From contig JAEZLR010000006.1 of NCBI GenBank assembly GCA_023415205.1, positions 292,552 to 356,551 of the forward strand: a stretch of DNA of 64,000 bases, given 5' to 3'. How positions within the stretch are numbered: the first letter of the stretch is position 1; each line of letters opens with the position of its first letter. This DNA is from Bacillota bacterium. GTDB lineage: Bacteria > Bacillota > Clostridia > DSM-8532. The position numbers were made by a program, and so were the translations under genes. The notes beneath the pieces were generated by a model. The model worked only from the letters and a program-made list of their open reading frames with translations. It searched no databases and was not told the origin of the DNA. Positions 24,385-33,716 of the stretch are shown piece after piece.

Positions 24385-25161
24385 CTATAGATTGAAGCAG
24401 TGGTTGAGGGGGCCGCTGCCCTTGCCCAGGTTGAGACCGGCCTTTAAAGCCCCTGTGATATAGGCCTTTGCCATCCGGACACTCTCGCTTAGAGAATGGC
24501 CCGTGGCAAGATTACAGGCGATGGCTGAGGAGAGGGTGCAGCCGGTGCCATGGGTGTTGGGGTTTTCCACTTTAGGCGCTTCAAACCAGAAGGGCTGCCC
24601 CTTTAGGTAGAGAAGGTCATCGGCACTTCCCTTAAGGTGCCCGCCCTTGATAAGAACGCTGGGACTAAGCTGTGAGATGTCCTTTGCGGCAAGAATCATA
24701 TCCTCCTTATCCTCAATGGGCTGACCCCACAGACATTCCGCTTCAGGGATGTTGGGAGTGATGACGGTGGCCAATGGCAGCAGAAAGGCTTTCAAGGCTT
24801 CTATCCCAGTGTCACTTAATAGCTTGCTGCCGCTTGTGGAGACCATAACCGGGTCCACCACAATATTCTTTGCGTTATAATACACCAGCTTCTCGGTGAT
24901 AACCCTCATAATCGCTTCATTGGAAACCATACCGATTTTAACGGCATCGGGAGGGATATCCCTGAATATGCAATCCAGTTGTAAACCCACAAATTCCGGT
25001 GAGGTCTCAAAAATGCCATAAACGCCTGTGGTATTTTGTGCTGTCAATGCTGTAATGGCGCTCATAGCGTAAAGCTTATGGGCGGTTATGGTCTTGATAT
25101 CGGCCTGGATTCCGGCTCCACCACTCGAGTCCGATCCGGCAATGGTTAAAACGGTCTTCAT
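24385..25161 (-). CDS. thiD: Hydroxymethylpyrimidine (phosphate) kinase ThiD
   Basis: 258 residues of the ribokinase-like fold. Signatures are VLTIAGSDSSGGAGIQADIKT at the start, DPVMVSTSGSKLL in the middle and the anion-hole motif NTHGTGCTLSSAIACN near the C-terminus. It phosphorylates HMP to HMP-P and HMP-PP for thiamine synthesis. The ATG overlaps the stop of the HAD gene (ATGA); an upstream TTG is less likely. It is the last gene of the riboswitch-controlled unit. Confidence 0.9.
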   Translation of the reverse strand: MKTVLTIAGSDSSGGAGIQADIKTITAHKLYAMSAITALTAQNTTGVYGIFETSPEFVGLQLDCIFRDIPPDAVKIGMVSNEAIMRVITEKLVYYNAKNIVVDPVMVSTSGSKLLSDTGIEALKAFLLPLATVITPNIPEAECLWGQPIEDKEDMILAAKDISQLSPSVLIKGGHLKGSADDLLYLKGQPFWFEAPKVENPNTHGTGCTLSSAIACNLATGHSLSESVRMAKAYITGALKAGLNLGKGSGPLNHCFNL

Positions 25162-25838
25162 TTCTCTATCCACTCCCAATCGTTAAAGGAATTCAAGTAT
25201 TTGTCTGCAATGCCCTGAATGGCGGGGGCGTCCTCGGAGGCGCTTTCATCAAAGATGGCTACCACGGGGAAGCCTGCTTTTTTTGCTGTGGAGACGGCGT
25301 GGAGCGCATCTTCAAAGACCAGTGTTTCATTCAGGGGTGTTTTTAGAATATTGAGTACGCGAAGATAATATTCGGGCTTGTCTTTGTCAAGGCCCAGATC
25401 GCTGCATGTTATTATAGCCTTGAAATAGTGCTCAATACCCAGACGTTTGATGGCGAGCCTTGTTAAATGGGGGAAGTTGGCTGTGGCGATGCAGAGGCTC
25501 ACACCCTTTTGACGGAGCTTATCCAGAAAGGGCAGGACGCCTGCCTTTAAAGGTAGCTTATCACGGTATTCCGCTTCTACCATGGCCTGGATACCCAAGG
25601 TAATGTCGGCCTCATTCTCTTTAAGGCCATAATGGGCTTGAAAGTACCTGGCCGCTTCTTCAAAACTCATGGCTTTGAGTTGGTTACTGAGGCCTTCATC
25701 TATATCGGTTATACCTTTTTGCTCCAGGTAATGCCTGGCAAGATTCTTCCAAAGATGCATGGAATCCAATAGGGTGCCATCCAGATCGAAGATGGCTCCT
25801 TTTGGATGGGTGAAAGCAGAGGACATACTCCTATTCAT
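25158..25838 (-). CDS. HAD-superfamily hydrolase in the thiamine operon
   Basis: 226 residues. Motif I is IFDLDGTLLDS (nucleophile and acid/base Asp), motif II lies near LCIATANF, the Lys motif in GLDKDKPEYY and motif IV in LVFEDALHAV. The helical cap (about 30-90) is the C1 type of beta-phosphoglucomutase/phosphatase-like enzymes. Its position between thiE and thiD, with overlaps on both sides, suggests a thiamine-related phosphatase, for example on thiamine monophosphate or HMP-P; this is inference. The start is either the ATG overlapping the thiE stop or an ATG four codons later. Confidence 0.78.
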   Translation of the reverse strand: MNRSMSSAFTHPKGAIFDLDGTLLDSMHLWKNLARHYLEQKGITDIDEGLSNQLKAMSFEEAARYFQAHYGLKENEADITLGIQAMVEAEYRDKLPLKAGVLPFLDKLRQKGVSLCIATANFPHLTRLAIKRLGIEHYFKAIITCSDLGLDKDKPEYYLRVLNILKTPLNETLVFEDALHAVSTAKKAGFPVVAIFDESASEDAPAIQGIADKYLNSFNDWEWIEK

Positions 25839-26478
25839 AGGCCACCATCCTACGGGTAAGGTTGAGTAATTCTTCTGCCGCAGCAAAGATATCCAGCTGG
25901 GCAAAAAGGGCGGAGATGACGGCGATACCGGCAACGCCTGAATCCTTGAGTTTAAGGAGGTTGTCCTTGTGAATACCTCCAATGGCAACGACGGGGATGG
26001 AAACAGCCTGACAGATCTCTCTGAGTGTTTCAAGAGATACAGTATCGGCATCCGACTTGGTGGTGGTTGTGAAAACAGCGCCGACCCCCAGGTAATCGGC
26101 CCCGTTTTTCTGGGCCAGGAGAGCCTGCTCCACCGTTTGAACCGAAACCCCAAGAATCTTGTCTTCGCCTATTCTTTTGCGGGCTTCGCAGACACCCATA
26201 TCGCTTTGTCCCACATGGACTCCGTCGGCATGACAGGCCAGGGCTACCTCCACATCATCATTTATGACAAAGGGAACATGGTATTTATGGGTTACTTCTT
26301 TAACTTCCTTGGCAAGAGCCACGAAGTCATCAAAGGGAATATCCTTTTCGCGTAGCTGGATAAAGGTGGAACCGCCCTTGATGGCCTCCTCAACCCGGTC
26401 TTTCAGAGATTCTTCTGGGTGAAGCCACATCCTGTCGGTCACGGCATAGAGCAGTAGGGAAGCTTTATCGACTCTCAA
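25831..26478 (-). CDS. thiE: Thiamine-phosphate synthase ThiE
   Basis: 215 residues with a TTG start preceded by GGAGGGG, both inside the end of thiM, so translation is coupled. Signatures are LYAVTDRMWL, the substrate-binding TFIQLREKDIPFDDF, NDDVEVALACHADGVHVGQSD and the phosphate-binding IGGIHKDNL with GVAGIAVISALF. It joins HMP-PP and thiazole phosphate to thiamine monophosphate. Normal length for the family. Confidence 0.92.
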   Translation of the reverse strand: MRVDKASLLLYAVTDRMWLHPEESLKDRVEEAIKGGSTFIQLREKDIPFDDFVALAKEVKEVTHKYHVPFVINDDVEVALACHADGVHVGQSDMGVCEARKRIGEDKILGVSVQTVEQALLAQKNGADYLGVGAVFTTTTKSDADTVSLETLREICQAVSIPVVAIGGIHKDNLLKLKDSGVAGIAVISALFAQLDIFAAAEELLNLTRRMVAYE

Positions 26479-27289
26479 TTTTCGCCCCTCCTTCCAGCAA
26501 ATCGCCCTCCATCAGGCTTACGGCGTCCATAAGATAAGTCCTGAAGGAGCCCGTTCCGCTTTGGGTCTGCTGCATTTTTTCGTAAGCTAATTCACCGCCT
26601 AAGCCCATGGCGCACACTGCTGCAGTGGCAGCCTCTGTCTTATGAGATGGGTTGGCAGCTATAAAGGCTGTTATCATGGCCGAGAGCATGCATCCCGTTC
26701 CGGTTATTTTAGACATCATAGGGTGGCCGTTTCTAATAATATAGGCCTTCTGGTTGTCGGCGATAATGTCTATCGCCCCGGTAATGACGATCACCGCCCC
26801 TGTTCTGGCACTCAGTGCTTTTGCAAAGGCTACCGATTCCTCCTGGTTTTCCGGGGTGATTCTGTCACTGATATCAGCGTCCACTCCTTTGGTGGTACCC
26901 TTTCCAAGAGATACGGTTTTAATCTCCGAGACATTTCCCCGAATCACTGAAAAACGGATTTCATCCATAAGCCTCTGTGTGGTGGTGGTGCGTAAATTGG
27001 AGGCTCCTGCCCCAACCGGGTCCAGAAGGATGGGGTGGGAGAGGGCGTTGGCTTTTTTACCCGCTTTCAGCATGGATACTATGGTTCGTTCGTTGAGTGT
27101 GCCGATATTGAGATAAAGGCCCTGGCATAGCGCGGTGATTTCCTCCACCTCGTTCCCATCATCAGCCATAATGGGAGAGCCACCACAGGCCAGCAGAATA
27201 TTGGCACAATCGTTGACCGTCACATAATTGGTGATGCAATGGATCAGGGGCATCTTGGCCCTGACATTTTCAAGCATTTCCTTTAACAC
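26465..27289 (-). CDS. thiM: Hydroxyethylthiazole kinase ThiM
   Basis: 274 residues. Signatures are MPLIHCITNYVTVNDCANILL, GGSPIMADD, ILLDPVGAGAS, IRGNVSEI and KITGTGCMLSAMITAF, typical of ThiM. The enzyme salvages hydroxyethylthiazole by phosphorylation. I place the start at a GTG seven bases after GGAGG; the longer in-frame extension would run through the riboswitch expression platform. First gene of the operon. Confidence 0.9.
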   Translation of the reverse strand: MLKEMLENVRAKMPLIHCITNYVTVNDCANILLACGGSPIMADDGNEVEEITALCQGLYLNIGTLNERTIVSMLKAGKKANALSHPILLDPVGAGASNLRTTTTQRLMDEIRFSVIRGNVSEIKTVSLGKGTTKGVDADISDRITPENQEESVAFAKALSARTGAVIVITGAIDIIADNQKAYIIRNGHPMMSKITGTGCMLSAMITAFIAANPSHKTEAATAAVCAMGLGGELAYEKMQQTQSGTGSFRTYLMDAVSLMEGDLLEGGAKIESR

Positions 27290-27341
27290 AAGGATACCTC
27301 CGTTCGAAGTATGAGCAGGGGGAGCTCGGGATTGACCAAAC

Positions 27342-27368
27342 AAAAAGGGAATACCCCTCGGTACTCCC
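27342..27368 (-). terminator. Terminator of the TPP riboswitch expression platform
   Basis: On the minus strand GGGAGTACC pairs with GGTATTCCC (one G-T pair, 4-base loop), followed by TTTTT. It lies between the aptamer and thiM, so TPP binding would favour early termination. Confidence 0.8.
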
Positions 27369-27388
27369 ACTAAAACGCATTTTTAATG

Positions 27389-27479
27389 ATCTTCCCTCCG
27401 TTGGCATTATCCAAATCAGGTATAAGGGTCGAAGTTGATGACTTCCTCTCAGCCTGCATACAAGCTCCCCTGCAAGATT
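27389..27479 (-). promoter_or_regulatory. TPP riboswitch (thi box)
   Basis: The minus strand carries the conserved thi-box landmarks in order: GGGGAGC, GGCTGAGAGG, CGACCCTTATACCTGATTTG, GGATAATGCCAACG and GAGGGAAG, with a closing stem ATCTT/AAGAT. TPP binding represses the thiM-thiE-HAD-thiD genes through the terminator downstream. Confidence 0.95.
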
Positions 27480-27492
27480 AAGTTTTGCTGGT

Positions 27493-27522
27493 ATTCTATC
27501 ATATCCCCAATAAAGGTGTCAA
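27493..27522 (-). promoter_or_regulatory. Promoter of the thiamine salvage operon
   Basis: A consensus TTGACA and a TAGAAT on the minus strand are separated by 18 bases, a few bases upstream of the riboswitch. Confidence 0.75.
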
Positions 27523-27661
27523 ATCCTACCGGACTACCCCGCTGAATTCGGCATCCTTGGCGGGATCCTTCTGGTATTCGTCGTATAGAAATCCATCCTT
27601 AGATAATTCCATTATTAACCATTATGCCGGAGAAATTTAAGCAGTGCAGCACTACTTCCGA

Positions 27662-27681
27662 TATAATTAATATGGTAGAAT
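27662..27681 (+). promoter_or_regulatory. Candidate -10 elements upstream of the SLH surface protein
   Basis: A TATAAT (27662-27667) and a TG-extended TAGAAT (27676-27681) lie 33-52 bases before the start codon. Neither has a good -35. The rest of the 27523-27660 stretch holds nothing I can assign. Confidence 0.35.
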
Positions 27682-27713
27682 AGGGTTAAAGTATAGAGTA
27701 AGGGAGATTACAA

Positions 27714-29954
27714 ATGATGAAGGCAACAGCAAAAATACTGGTCATCTGTTTAATTGTGGCCACCATATTATCTACGGGCGTTCCCACCCTGGCGGCAACG
27801 ACAGCAAAAACCACGCAGGAAAGGGCTCAGACCCTGAATGCTTTAAAGATTTTAAGCGGCACCAACGGAGAATATAATCTGAATAATAAACTAACCAACA
27901 GTGAAGCGGTAACCTTCATTGTGCGGGCAATAGGAAAGGGCGACCATGTGTTGGAGTATAAAAGCCTCTACAACGTGACACCTTTTACCGATGTCCCTTC
28001 CACCCAATGGTATGCTCCCTACGTGGGCTTCTGCTACCAGAATGGTATTCTTTCCAACACTACACTACAGTTTAAACCTTCTGAGTATATGAATGAAAAG
28101 GACTTTATAAAGCTAGTGCTTTTAGCACTGGGTTATAAGGAAAATACTGATTTCGCCACCGACAAGTTCTATGACAAGGCCTATGAATTAGGGATCATCA
28201 GTTTAAATCGATATGTCAACAACTACTACGTTCCTACAGTGATGACCCGCGGGGCAACAGTGGATACGCTGTTTGCTGCTTTGAACACTCCCATGAAATC
28301 AGGGGATAAAAAGCTTTACCACAAGCTCATTGACGAAGGCGTTGTCACGGCCAAGCAGGTGTCGGCCTCAGGTCTTTTGGTTGATACGACTGTCGCGGCT
28401 ATTCAGCAGGTGAAAAGTAAGGATATTGATCTTTTGGAAGTCAAGTTCAACGAGCCCATTGCTTTAGTGGGTGAAATAAAGATTTATTCCAGAGACAATA
28501 ATAGCCCCGTAAGCTTTAGCATCCGGTCTCTGTCGGGAGATACCCTGACCCTACTGACATCGGCCAGAGAAGCGAAGAAAGAGTATGTCATCGAGCTTAT
28601 CAATGTAGAGGATAAGGAAGGAAACGTTACTGACAAGCTTCTCCAAGGTTTTATAGGCTACCAGCCAGAAGCCTTGACCTCCGACTTTTTTAGAATCAGC
28701 AGTATTGAGCCTGTCAATCGTAGAAGCATCAAGGTTTTCTTTACCCATCCCCTTTCCATAAATAGTGAAATTGGCATCTACTATTCCATCCAGAAGGAAA
28801 ATACGACGATAGCCAATGGCGAGCAAGGACATATCAAGGCTGGTTTGCTTAACTCTCATAAAAATGGGGTACTTCTGACCTTTGATACAGATATTCTTGA
28901 AAAAGATGCCCTTTACACGCTTACGATCAATGGCAATATGATCAGCGGCTATGGGGTGAAGCTGAATAACGGTCTTGGAGACAGTATGCGTTTTGTGGCT
29001 GAGGAGAATGAGGATTCTAAATTCGCCTTAAAGGAAATCAAGGCAGTGGATAAAAAGACGCTGCTTCTGAGCTTTAATAAAGAAGTCAATGCCTTCCTGG
29101 CCAAACAGATCTACAACTTCTATGTTACCGATGAAAAGAACAGCCCCCTTCGTATCAGCACCACAACTGTGGATGCCACCGGCTCCAAGGTCTATCTGAA
29201 CCTTGAGCAGGAAATGTTAAAGGGTGGTAGTTATCTTTTGACAATTAACAATTTGAATGACATCACTAAGCTGGAGTATATCACTGAAGCTACCTTTGCA
29301 TTGAAAGCTGATTACGGAACGGTGGATGTGTTTGACCTGACCAAAGTTAATGTCATCGACAACCAGACCTTGGAGGTATGCTTTAACAAACCCCTGGACA
29401 GCGAGACCGCCTCCAAATTGGATTACTACACCCTGGCCTACTATAACACCTATACGGGCTTCCCCATCGACAAGGTGCTTTATGACGCTGAGACTCCTGA
29501 TAAGGTCATGCTGTTTTTGTCAAAGAACTCTCAGCTCAGCAGCTCAAAAGAGTATGAACTGAGAGTCAACAATAATATGAAGGATTACCTGGGCAACAAA
29601 ATCAATATCGCCAAGAACTATTTCTACGGGACGAGCACCCAGAGGGCTGACATTGCCATAGCCTCAGTGGTTCCCATCTCTACCGATGCGGTGAAGGTGA
29701 CCTTTACAAGAGAAATAGCCTTCGGATCTCCCAATCTGTTGCCCTCGAATTTCACTCTGGAATATACCTACAACAATATAGGAATCAAAAAGGTCCCTAT
29801 CAACATTACCTATATCAACTCCAAGACCCTTGTTCTCAAGTTTGACACCCTTGAGTACGAAATGCCTTACAAGCTCAAGATTGCAAATATTCTGGACTAT
29901 ACGGGAATGACCGTTAAGAATCAGGAGAGGGCCTTTGAGTTACATGCTCAATAA
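27714..29954 (+). CDS. SLH-domain surface protein with Big_5-type Ig-like repeats
   Basis: 746 residues. A signal peptide (cleavage near LAATTA) is followed by three N-terminal SLH domains (about 35-210; one is FTDVPSTQWYAPYVGF, another NYYVPTVMTRGATVDTLF). Four or five tandem Ig-like domains of the SbsA/Big_5 type come next (about 225-746), recognisable by recurring 'I.....K.......V.F..P' starts such as IEPVNRRSIKVFFTHPL, IKAVDKKTLLLSFNKEV and VNVIDNQTLEVCFNKPL. SLH binding to the wall polymer anchors a long, extended surface rod. No catalytic domain is seen. It is a single unit ending in an intrinsic terminator. Confidence 0.82.
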   Translation: MMKATAKILVICLIVATILSTGVPTLAATTAKTTQERAQTLNALKILSGTNGEYNLNNKLTNSEAVTFIVRAIGKGDHVLEYKSLYNVTPFTDVPSTQWYAPYVGFCYQNGILSNTTLQFKPSEYMNEKDFIKLVLLALGYKENTDFATDKFYDKAYELGIISLNRYVNNYYVPTVMTRGATVDTLFAALNTPMKSGDKKLYHKLIDEGVVTAKQVSASGLLVDTTVAAIQQVKSKDIDLLEVKFNEPIALVGEIKIYSRDNNSPVSFSIRSLSGDTLTLLTSAREAKKEYVIELINVEDKEGNVTDKLLQGFIGYQPEALTSDFFRISSIEPVNRRSIKVFFTHPLSINSEIGIYYSIQKENTTIANGEQGHIKAGLLNSHKNGVLLTFDTDILEKDALYTLTINGNMISGYGVKLNNGLGDSMRFVAEENEDSKFALKEIKAVDKKTLLLSFNKEVNAFLAKQIYNFYVTDEKNSPLRISTTTVDATGSKVYLNLEQEMLKGGSYLLTINNLNDITKLEYITEATFALKADYGTVDVFDLTKVNVIDNQTLEVCFNKPLDSETASKLDYYTLAYYNTYTGFPIDKVLYDAETPDKVMLFLSKNSQLSSSKEYELRVNNNMKDYLGNKINIAKNYFYGTSTQRADIAIASVVPISTDAVKVTFTREIAFGSPNLLPSNFTLEYTYNNIGIKKVPINITYINSKTLVLKFDTLEYEMPYKLKIANILDYTGMTVKNQERAFELHAQ

Positions 29955-29997
29955 GGCTTAAAGACAAGGATGACAAGCTAAAGTGACAATAATAGAA

Positions 29998-30030
29998 AAC
30001 CCGCAGAGCACTAGGCTTTGCGGGTTTTTT
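29998..30030 (+). terminator. Intrinsic terminator, repeat copy 1
   Basis: AACCCGCAGAGC pairs with GCTTTGCGGGTT (12 bp, one G-T), followed by T6. The sequence and its downstream flank (TTAATATCAA) recur at 33806-33850, so this is one copy of a terminator-like repeat. Confidence 0.85.
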
Positions 30031-30150
30031 CAGTTAATATCAATTGCGTAACCTTTTCATTTCCCTCTTGGCATTTAACAAAGGAATTTGGATGGGGCTT
30101 ATCATATTGATTATGTAATAAATATTGTTAAATGTAAGTGTAGACTATTA

Positions 30151-30178
30151 TTGATATTTTTGTAGCTAATTTTAATAT
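30151..30178 (+). promoter_or_regulatory. Candidate promoter of the NHL/FecR gene
   Basis: TTGATA and TAATAT are 16 bases apart in very AT-rich sequence. The roughly 100-base leader contains TGCCGG, which can pair with CTGGCA near 30264, just before the ribosome binding site. Between the upstream terminator and this promoter I see only AT-rich sequence. Confidence 0.4.
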
Positions 30179-30284
30179 CTTGTTTAGAAAGTGTGAATCT
30201 GTGAGAAATAGAATAAAAAGGTTGCCGGTATGTAAAATGAATAAGCTTACCACTAGCTTTTTGCTGGCATATTGGAGGGATGAC

Positions 30285-33200
30285 ATGAAAAAATTAAGCA
30301 AATCAATTGTTTGCCTGACATTGGCAATCGTAATGTCAGGAGGCTCTGCTGCAAATGCTATTTCTTCAGGTGAAGGATTGATTGGGAGTCAAAAAGATGT
30401 TTTATCCCATATCATCAATTATGCTGGAACGGGTGCCTTCTCTCATGAAGATGGAGAAGCTTTTTCTGCTGCCTTTCGTACCCCATATAGTATTACGAGC
30501 TTACCTGATGGCTCCGTGCTGGTTTCAGACAGGAAGAACCATCTTATACGTAGGATAGCTAACAGTGTGGTTGAGCCTTATGCCGGACTTACCCTTGAAA
30601 ATGACAATTATGGTCTTCCTCAGGGTGGATGGTCCGATGGGAACAAAGATTCCGCTGTTTTTTTCTCTCCCGCCGGAATGACGGCAGATGAAGCGGGTAA
30701 TGTTTATATCGCCGACTCGGAGAATAATGTTATTCGCAGAATTTCAATAGATGGCAAGGTAACTACAGTCGCCGGGAATGGATTTGTAGGGAATCAGGAT
30801 GGCGCAGCTAAGGCGGCTGGGTTTAATTGCCCTCAAGATGTTGCTGTTGCTAAAGACGGTACCTTATACGTTGCAGATACATTAAATCACGTTATTCGTA
30901 AGATTTCGGTAAATGGAGATGTTTACACACTTAATGCGCCTTCAACCCGCACCGTTGAAGTGGTAGCAGGCTATGTTGAGTTCGTTGGCGATTATTTGGA
31001 TGGAGAAATCCGCCATGCTAAATTTAATGAGCCCTCTGGGCTTGTTATAGATAAAAAAGGTAATTTATACGTTAGTGACACAGGAAATCAACTGATTCGA
31101 TATATAGATTTTGAGACCCAGACAGTTATAACTGTAGGTGGTAATATAAAGCAAAGCAGCGCTATTTCGAATTCCAATACTGTTTATGCAGCCGGTGGGC
31201 ATTCAGACGGTACCGCTTTGGAAGCGTCCTTTAATTTCCCTAAAGGTTTAGCCATTACTGAAGAAAACGGTATTTTGATTGCTGACAGCCAAAACCATAC
31301 GATTCGTTATTTATTGAATGGGCAAGTCACTACTTTAGCAGGAGATCCCAGGGGAAGCCATGGCAATTCTGATGGAATAAACGGCTATAATCTACTTCAT
31401 CATCCAACTGATGTGGCAGTGCATAAAGATGGTAGCATTCTAATAGCGGACAGCTATAATAACCTGATTCGTAAGTTCAATTTATACCAGTTGCCAGAGC
31501 GTTTAGTGCAAGATAATCAGGTGAGGATTGTTGTAAATTCTGAAATGATTAATCTAGACACTCCACCTGAGGACATGAATGGACGTACCATGATTCCAAT
31601 AGCAAGCTTTGCAAAAATCATGGGCTATTCACTTCATTACGATAATCACGACAAAACCGTAAGCATAGGTAAAGATGAGACAACCATGAAGTTCTATATT
31701 AACAAACCCAATATCACAATATCAAAATTGGGTTCCGATGAAATAGAAAAGGTATTGGATGTAGTGCCTTACCAAAAGGATTTTCGCGCATATGTGCCTA
31801 TTCGAGCTCTTTGCGAAGAATTTGGATATGATGTACAGTGGGACCAAGATAGTCGAACTGTTATTATACGAGAAACCGGGTCGAACTTACAATCCTCCCT
31901 ATTTGAGAAGGCTTTTGAAGCCGAACCCATGAGGGTAGCACAAATTGAGAAGGTGACAGGTATTGTCCATATCCAAAAAGCAGGCGGAGCTAAGGCTTTT
32001 AGAGCCCATGAAGGGTTTATACTAAATCACGGAGACCATATTAAAACAGAGGCCCACTCTAGTATAGAGCTCAAAGTCTCCGACACTAAAGATCAATTGA
32101 CTATAGATGAGAGTGCACAGCTCTATTTTTCCGATTTACGAAGTGAAGCAAATAGTAACATAACAAGGTTCTTTATTTGGAGTGGTTCGATTTGGGCAAA
32201 GGTTTCCACCCTGGTTAACTCCCAAAGCAAGTATGAAATCGAAACACCTATGGCATATATGAGTGTTCGTGGAACCCAGCTATTTGTTAGCGTTGACCCA
32301 CTAACAGGACTAATGTCAATAACTATGGGATCAGGTGTAGCTGAGGTGCGCGGAAACAGAGGATCGAACTCAGACGATGGTACTTTACTCTTTCCAGGTC
32401 AACAAATGATACTGGGTGACGATATACTTGACGCTCTTGAGGATTATACAAATATTGTAGACTTGGAGGCTTTGATTAATAGTATTGGTGTTGCGATAAT
32501 TCAATCCTTGATTGCCAATAAAGCTGCTATGGATGCTGAAAACGAAGAGTACCTTTCGGATCTTCAAGAAAGCATCCAAAATGGTGGGATTGACCAAGAA
32601 ACAATTGATAGGTGGAGACAAAACCTGGATAACCTATTAGGCAACATCATTAATCAAGCGATCAAGCAAAATAAGATAGATCAGAACGAAATTAATGAAC
32701 TTATTCGTAGAATTAACGAGCAATTAGATAAGAAGCTAGATCTTGCGAATGTTAGGCAGCTAGTTTTATCCGAGTTCGAGAAGGCGAGGCAAGAACGGAA
32801 TAAGAAATTGGAAGAAGAACGAAAGAAAAAAGAAGAGGAAGCTAAGAAAAAGCTAGAGGAGCTAAGGAAGAAAAATGAAGAGCTAAATAACATTTTAAAT
32901 AAGCAACGTGAGAAACAGGAAGAAGAGAGGAGAAAGGCAGAAGAGGCTGAAAGAGAAAAAGCTGCTGAGGAGCATGCTAAACAGCTTGCTGATGATGCTC
33001 AAAGAGCAGCCTATGAAGCAAGTCAAAAGGCTATAGCAGAAGAAAGGGCTAAGCAAGAGGCCTTAGTAGCAGCTAAGGAAGCGGAGGATGAGGCCAAGAA
33101 ACGAACTGAAGCGGTAGAACCCCCTAATGATGATAGCCGAGACGACACACCACCTCCACCGAGACCGGATACAACATCTCCGGACGCAATATTGATATAT

Positions 33201-33716
33201 CCAACAGATGTGTTATTTAGTAATGAAACAGACCAAGAGCTCATAGTGAGGGCAGAGAAAGACGCTGTAGTAAAGCTGCTTAATAGCAATGGGGATATTT
33301 TGGATAGCACAATAGGCCTTGATGGAAATGTGAAATTGCGTGTAAGTGATCTTACTGAAGGCATTTACAATTTTACAGTTACAGCAACGGACGAAGCCGG
33401 TAATATAACAACTTTAGACGTTCCCGCTATTACAATTGATTTAACACCACCGGAATTATTTGACCAAAAGTATGATCGCTACAAAAAAACCTTTACGATA
33501 ATCGCAGAACTTGGCACAACAATCCAATTGATTGAAGTGTTTGAAGATGGTAGGGAAGGAGTAATACTTTTCGACGACATAGAATTAGATAAAGAAGGTA
33601 AGGCTGTATTTTCTATCTCTGAACTTGATAAAGGGCAACATATACTAATAATTAAAGCAATAGATGCGGCAGGGAATATTACATATGGAATAAAGATTGA
33701 GGAGTCCTTTAAATGA
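30285..33716 (+). CDS. Mosaic surface protein: NHL repeats, copper-amine-oxidase-N-like domain, FecR domain, coiled coil, Ig-like domains
   Basis: 1143 residues from an ATG with GGAGG seven bases upstream. A signal peptide (about 1-26) precedes five or six NHL/propeller units (about 55-400), each with the pattern 'GN.Y.AD..N..IR.I' (NVYIADSENNVIRRIS, TLYVADTLNHVIRKIS, NLYVSDTGNQLIRYID). Next come a Cu_amine_oxidN1-like domain (about 408-530; GRTMIPIASFAKIMGY, AYVPIRALCEEFGYDVQW), a FecR domain (about 550-690; IETPMAYMSVRGTQL), a Lys/Glu-rich coiled coil (about 825-940), a proline-rich hinge and two Ig-like domains (about 962-1143). It is probably a wall-associated sensor or adhesin. Codon use is more AT-rich than its neighbours, and the terminus looks frameshifted. 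Confidence 0.75.
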   Translation: MKKLSKSIVCLTLAIVMSGGSAANAISSGEGLIGSQKDVLSHIINYAGTGAFSHEDGEAFSAAFRTPYSITSLPDGSVLVSDRKNHLIRRIANSVVEPYAGLTLENDNYGLPQGGWSDGNKDSAVFFSPAGMTADEAGNVYIADSENNVIRRISIDGKVTTVAGNGFVGNQDGAAKAAGFNCPQDVAVAKDGTLYVADTLNHVIRKISVNGDVYTLNAPSTRTVEVVAGYVEFVGDYLDGEIRHAKFNEPSGLVIDKKGNLYVSDTGNQLIRYIDFETQTVITVGGNIKQSSAISNSNTVYAAGGHSDGTALEASFNFPKGLAITEENGILIADSQNHTIRYLLNGQVTTLAGDPRGSHGNSDGINGYNLLHHPTDVAVHKDGSILIADSYNNLIRKFNLYQLPERLVQDNQVRIVVNSEMINLDTPPEDMNGRTMIPIASFAKIMGYSLHYDNHDKTVSIGKDETTMKFYINKPNITISKLGSDEIEKVLDVVPYQKDFRAYVPIRALCEEFGYDVQWDQDSRTVIIRETGSNLQSSLFEKAFEAEPMRVAQIEKVTGIVHIQKAGGAKAFRAHEGFILNHGDHIKTEAHSSIELKVSDTKDQLTIDESAQLYFSDLRSEANSNITRFFIWSGSIWAKVSTLVNSQSKYEIETPMAYMSVRGTQLFVSVDPLTGLMSITMGSGVAEVRGNRGSNSDDGTLLFPGQQMILGDDILDALEDYTNIVDLEALINSIGVAIIQSLIANKAAMDAENEEYLSDLQESIQNGGIDQETIDRWRQNLDNLLGNIINQAIKQNKIDQNEINELIRRINEQLDKKLDLANVRQLVLSEFEKARQERNKKLEEERKKKEEEAKKKLEELRKKNEELNNILNKQREKQEEERRKAEEAEREKAAEEHAKQLADDAQRAAYEASQKAIAEERAKQEALVAAKEAEDEAKKRTEAVEPPNDDSRDDTPPPPRPDTTSPDAILIYPTDVLFSNETDQELIVRAEKDAVVKLLNSNGDILDSTIGLDGNVKLRVSDLTEGIYNFTVTATDEAGNITTLDVPAITIDLTPPELFDQKYDRYKKTFTIIAELGTTIQLIEVFEDGREGVILFDDIELDKEGKAVFSISELDKGQHILIIKAIDAAGNITYGIKIEESFK

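Noticed and set aside
25839..26153. Long N-terminal extension of the HAD hydrolase
   Set aside because: It lies in another frame of thiE and has no protein-like similarity.
27290..27370. N-terminal extension of ThiM
   Set aside because: The extra codons run through the riboswitch terminator; the GTG after GGAGG fits the family start.
30180..30284. N-terminal extension of the NHL/FecR protein from a TTG
   Set aside because: The internal ATG has GGAGG and begins a proper signal peptide; the extension would hide it.
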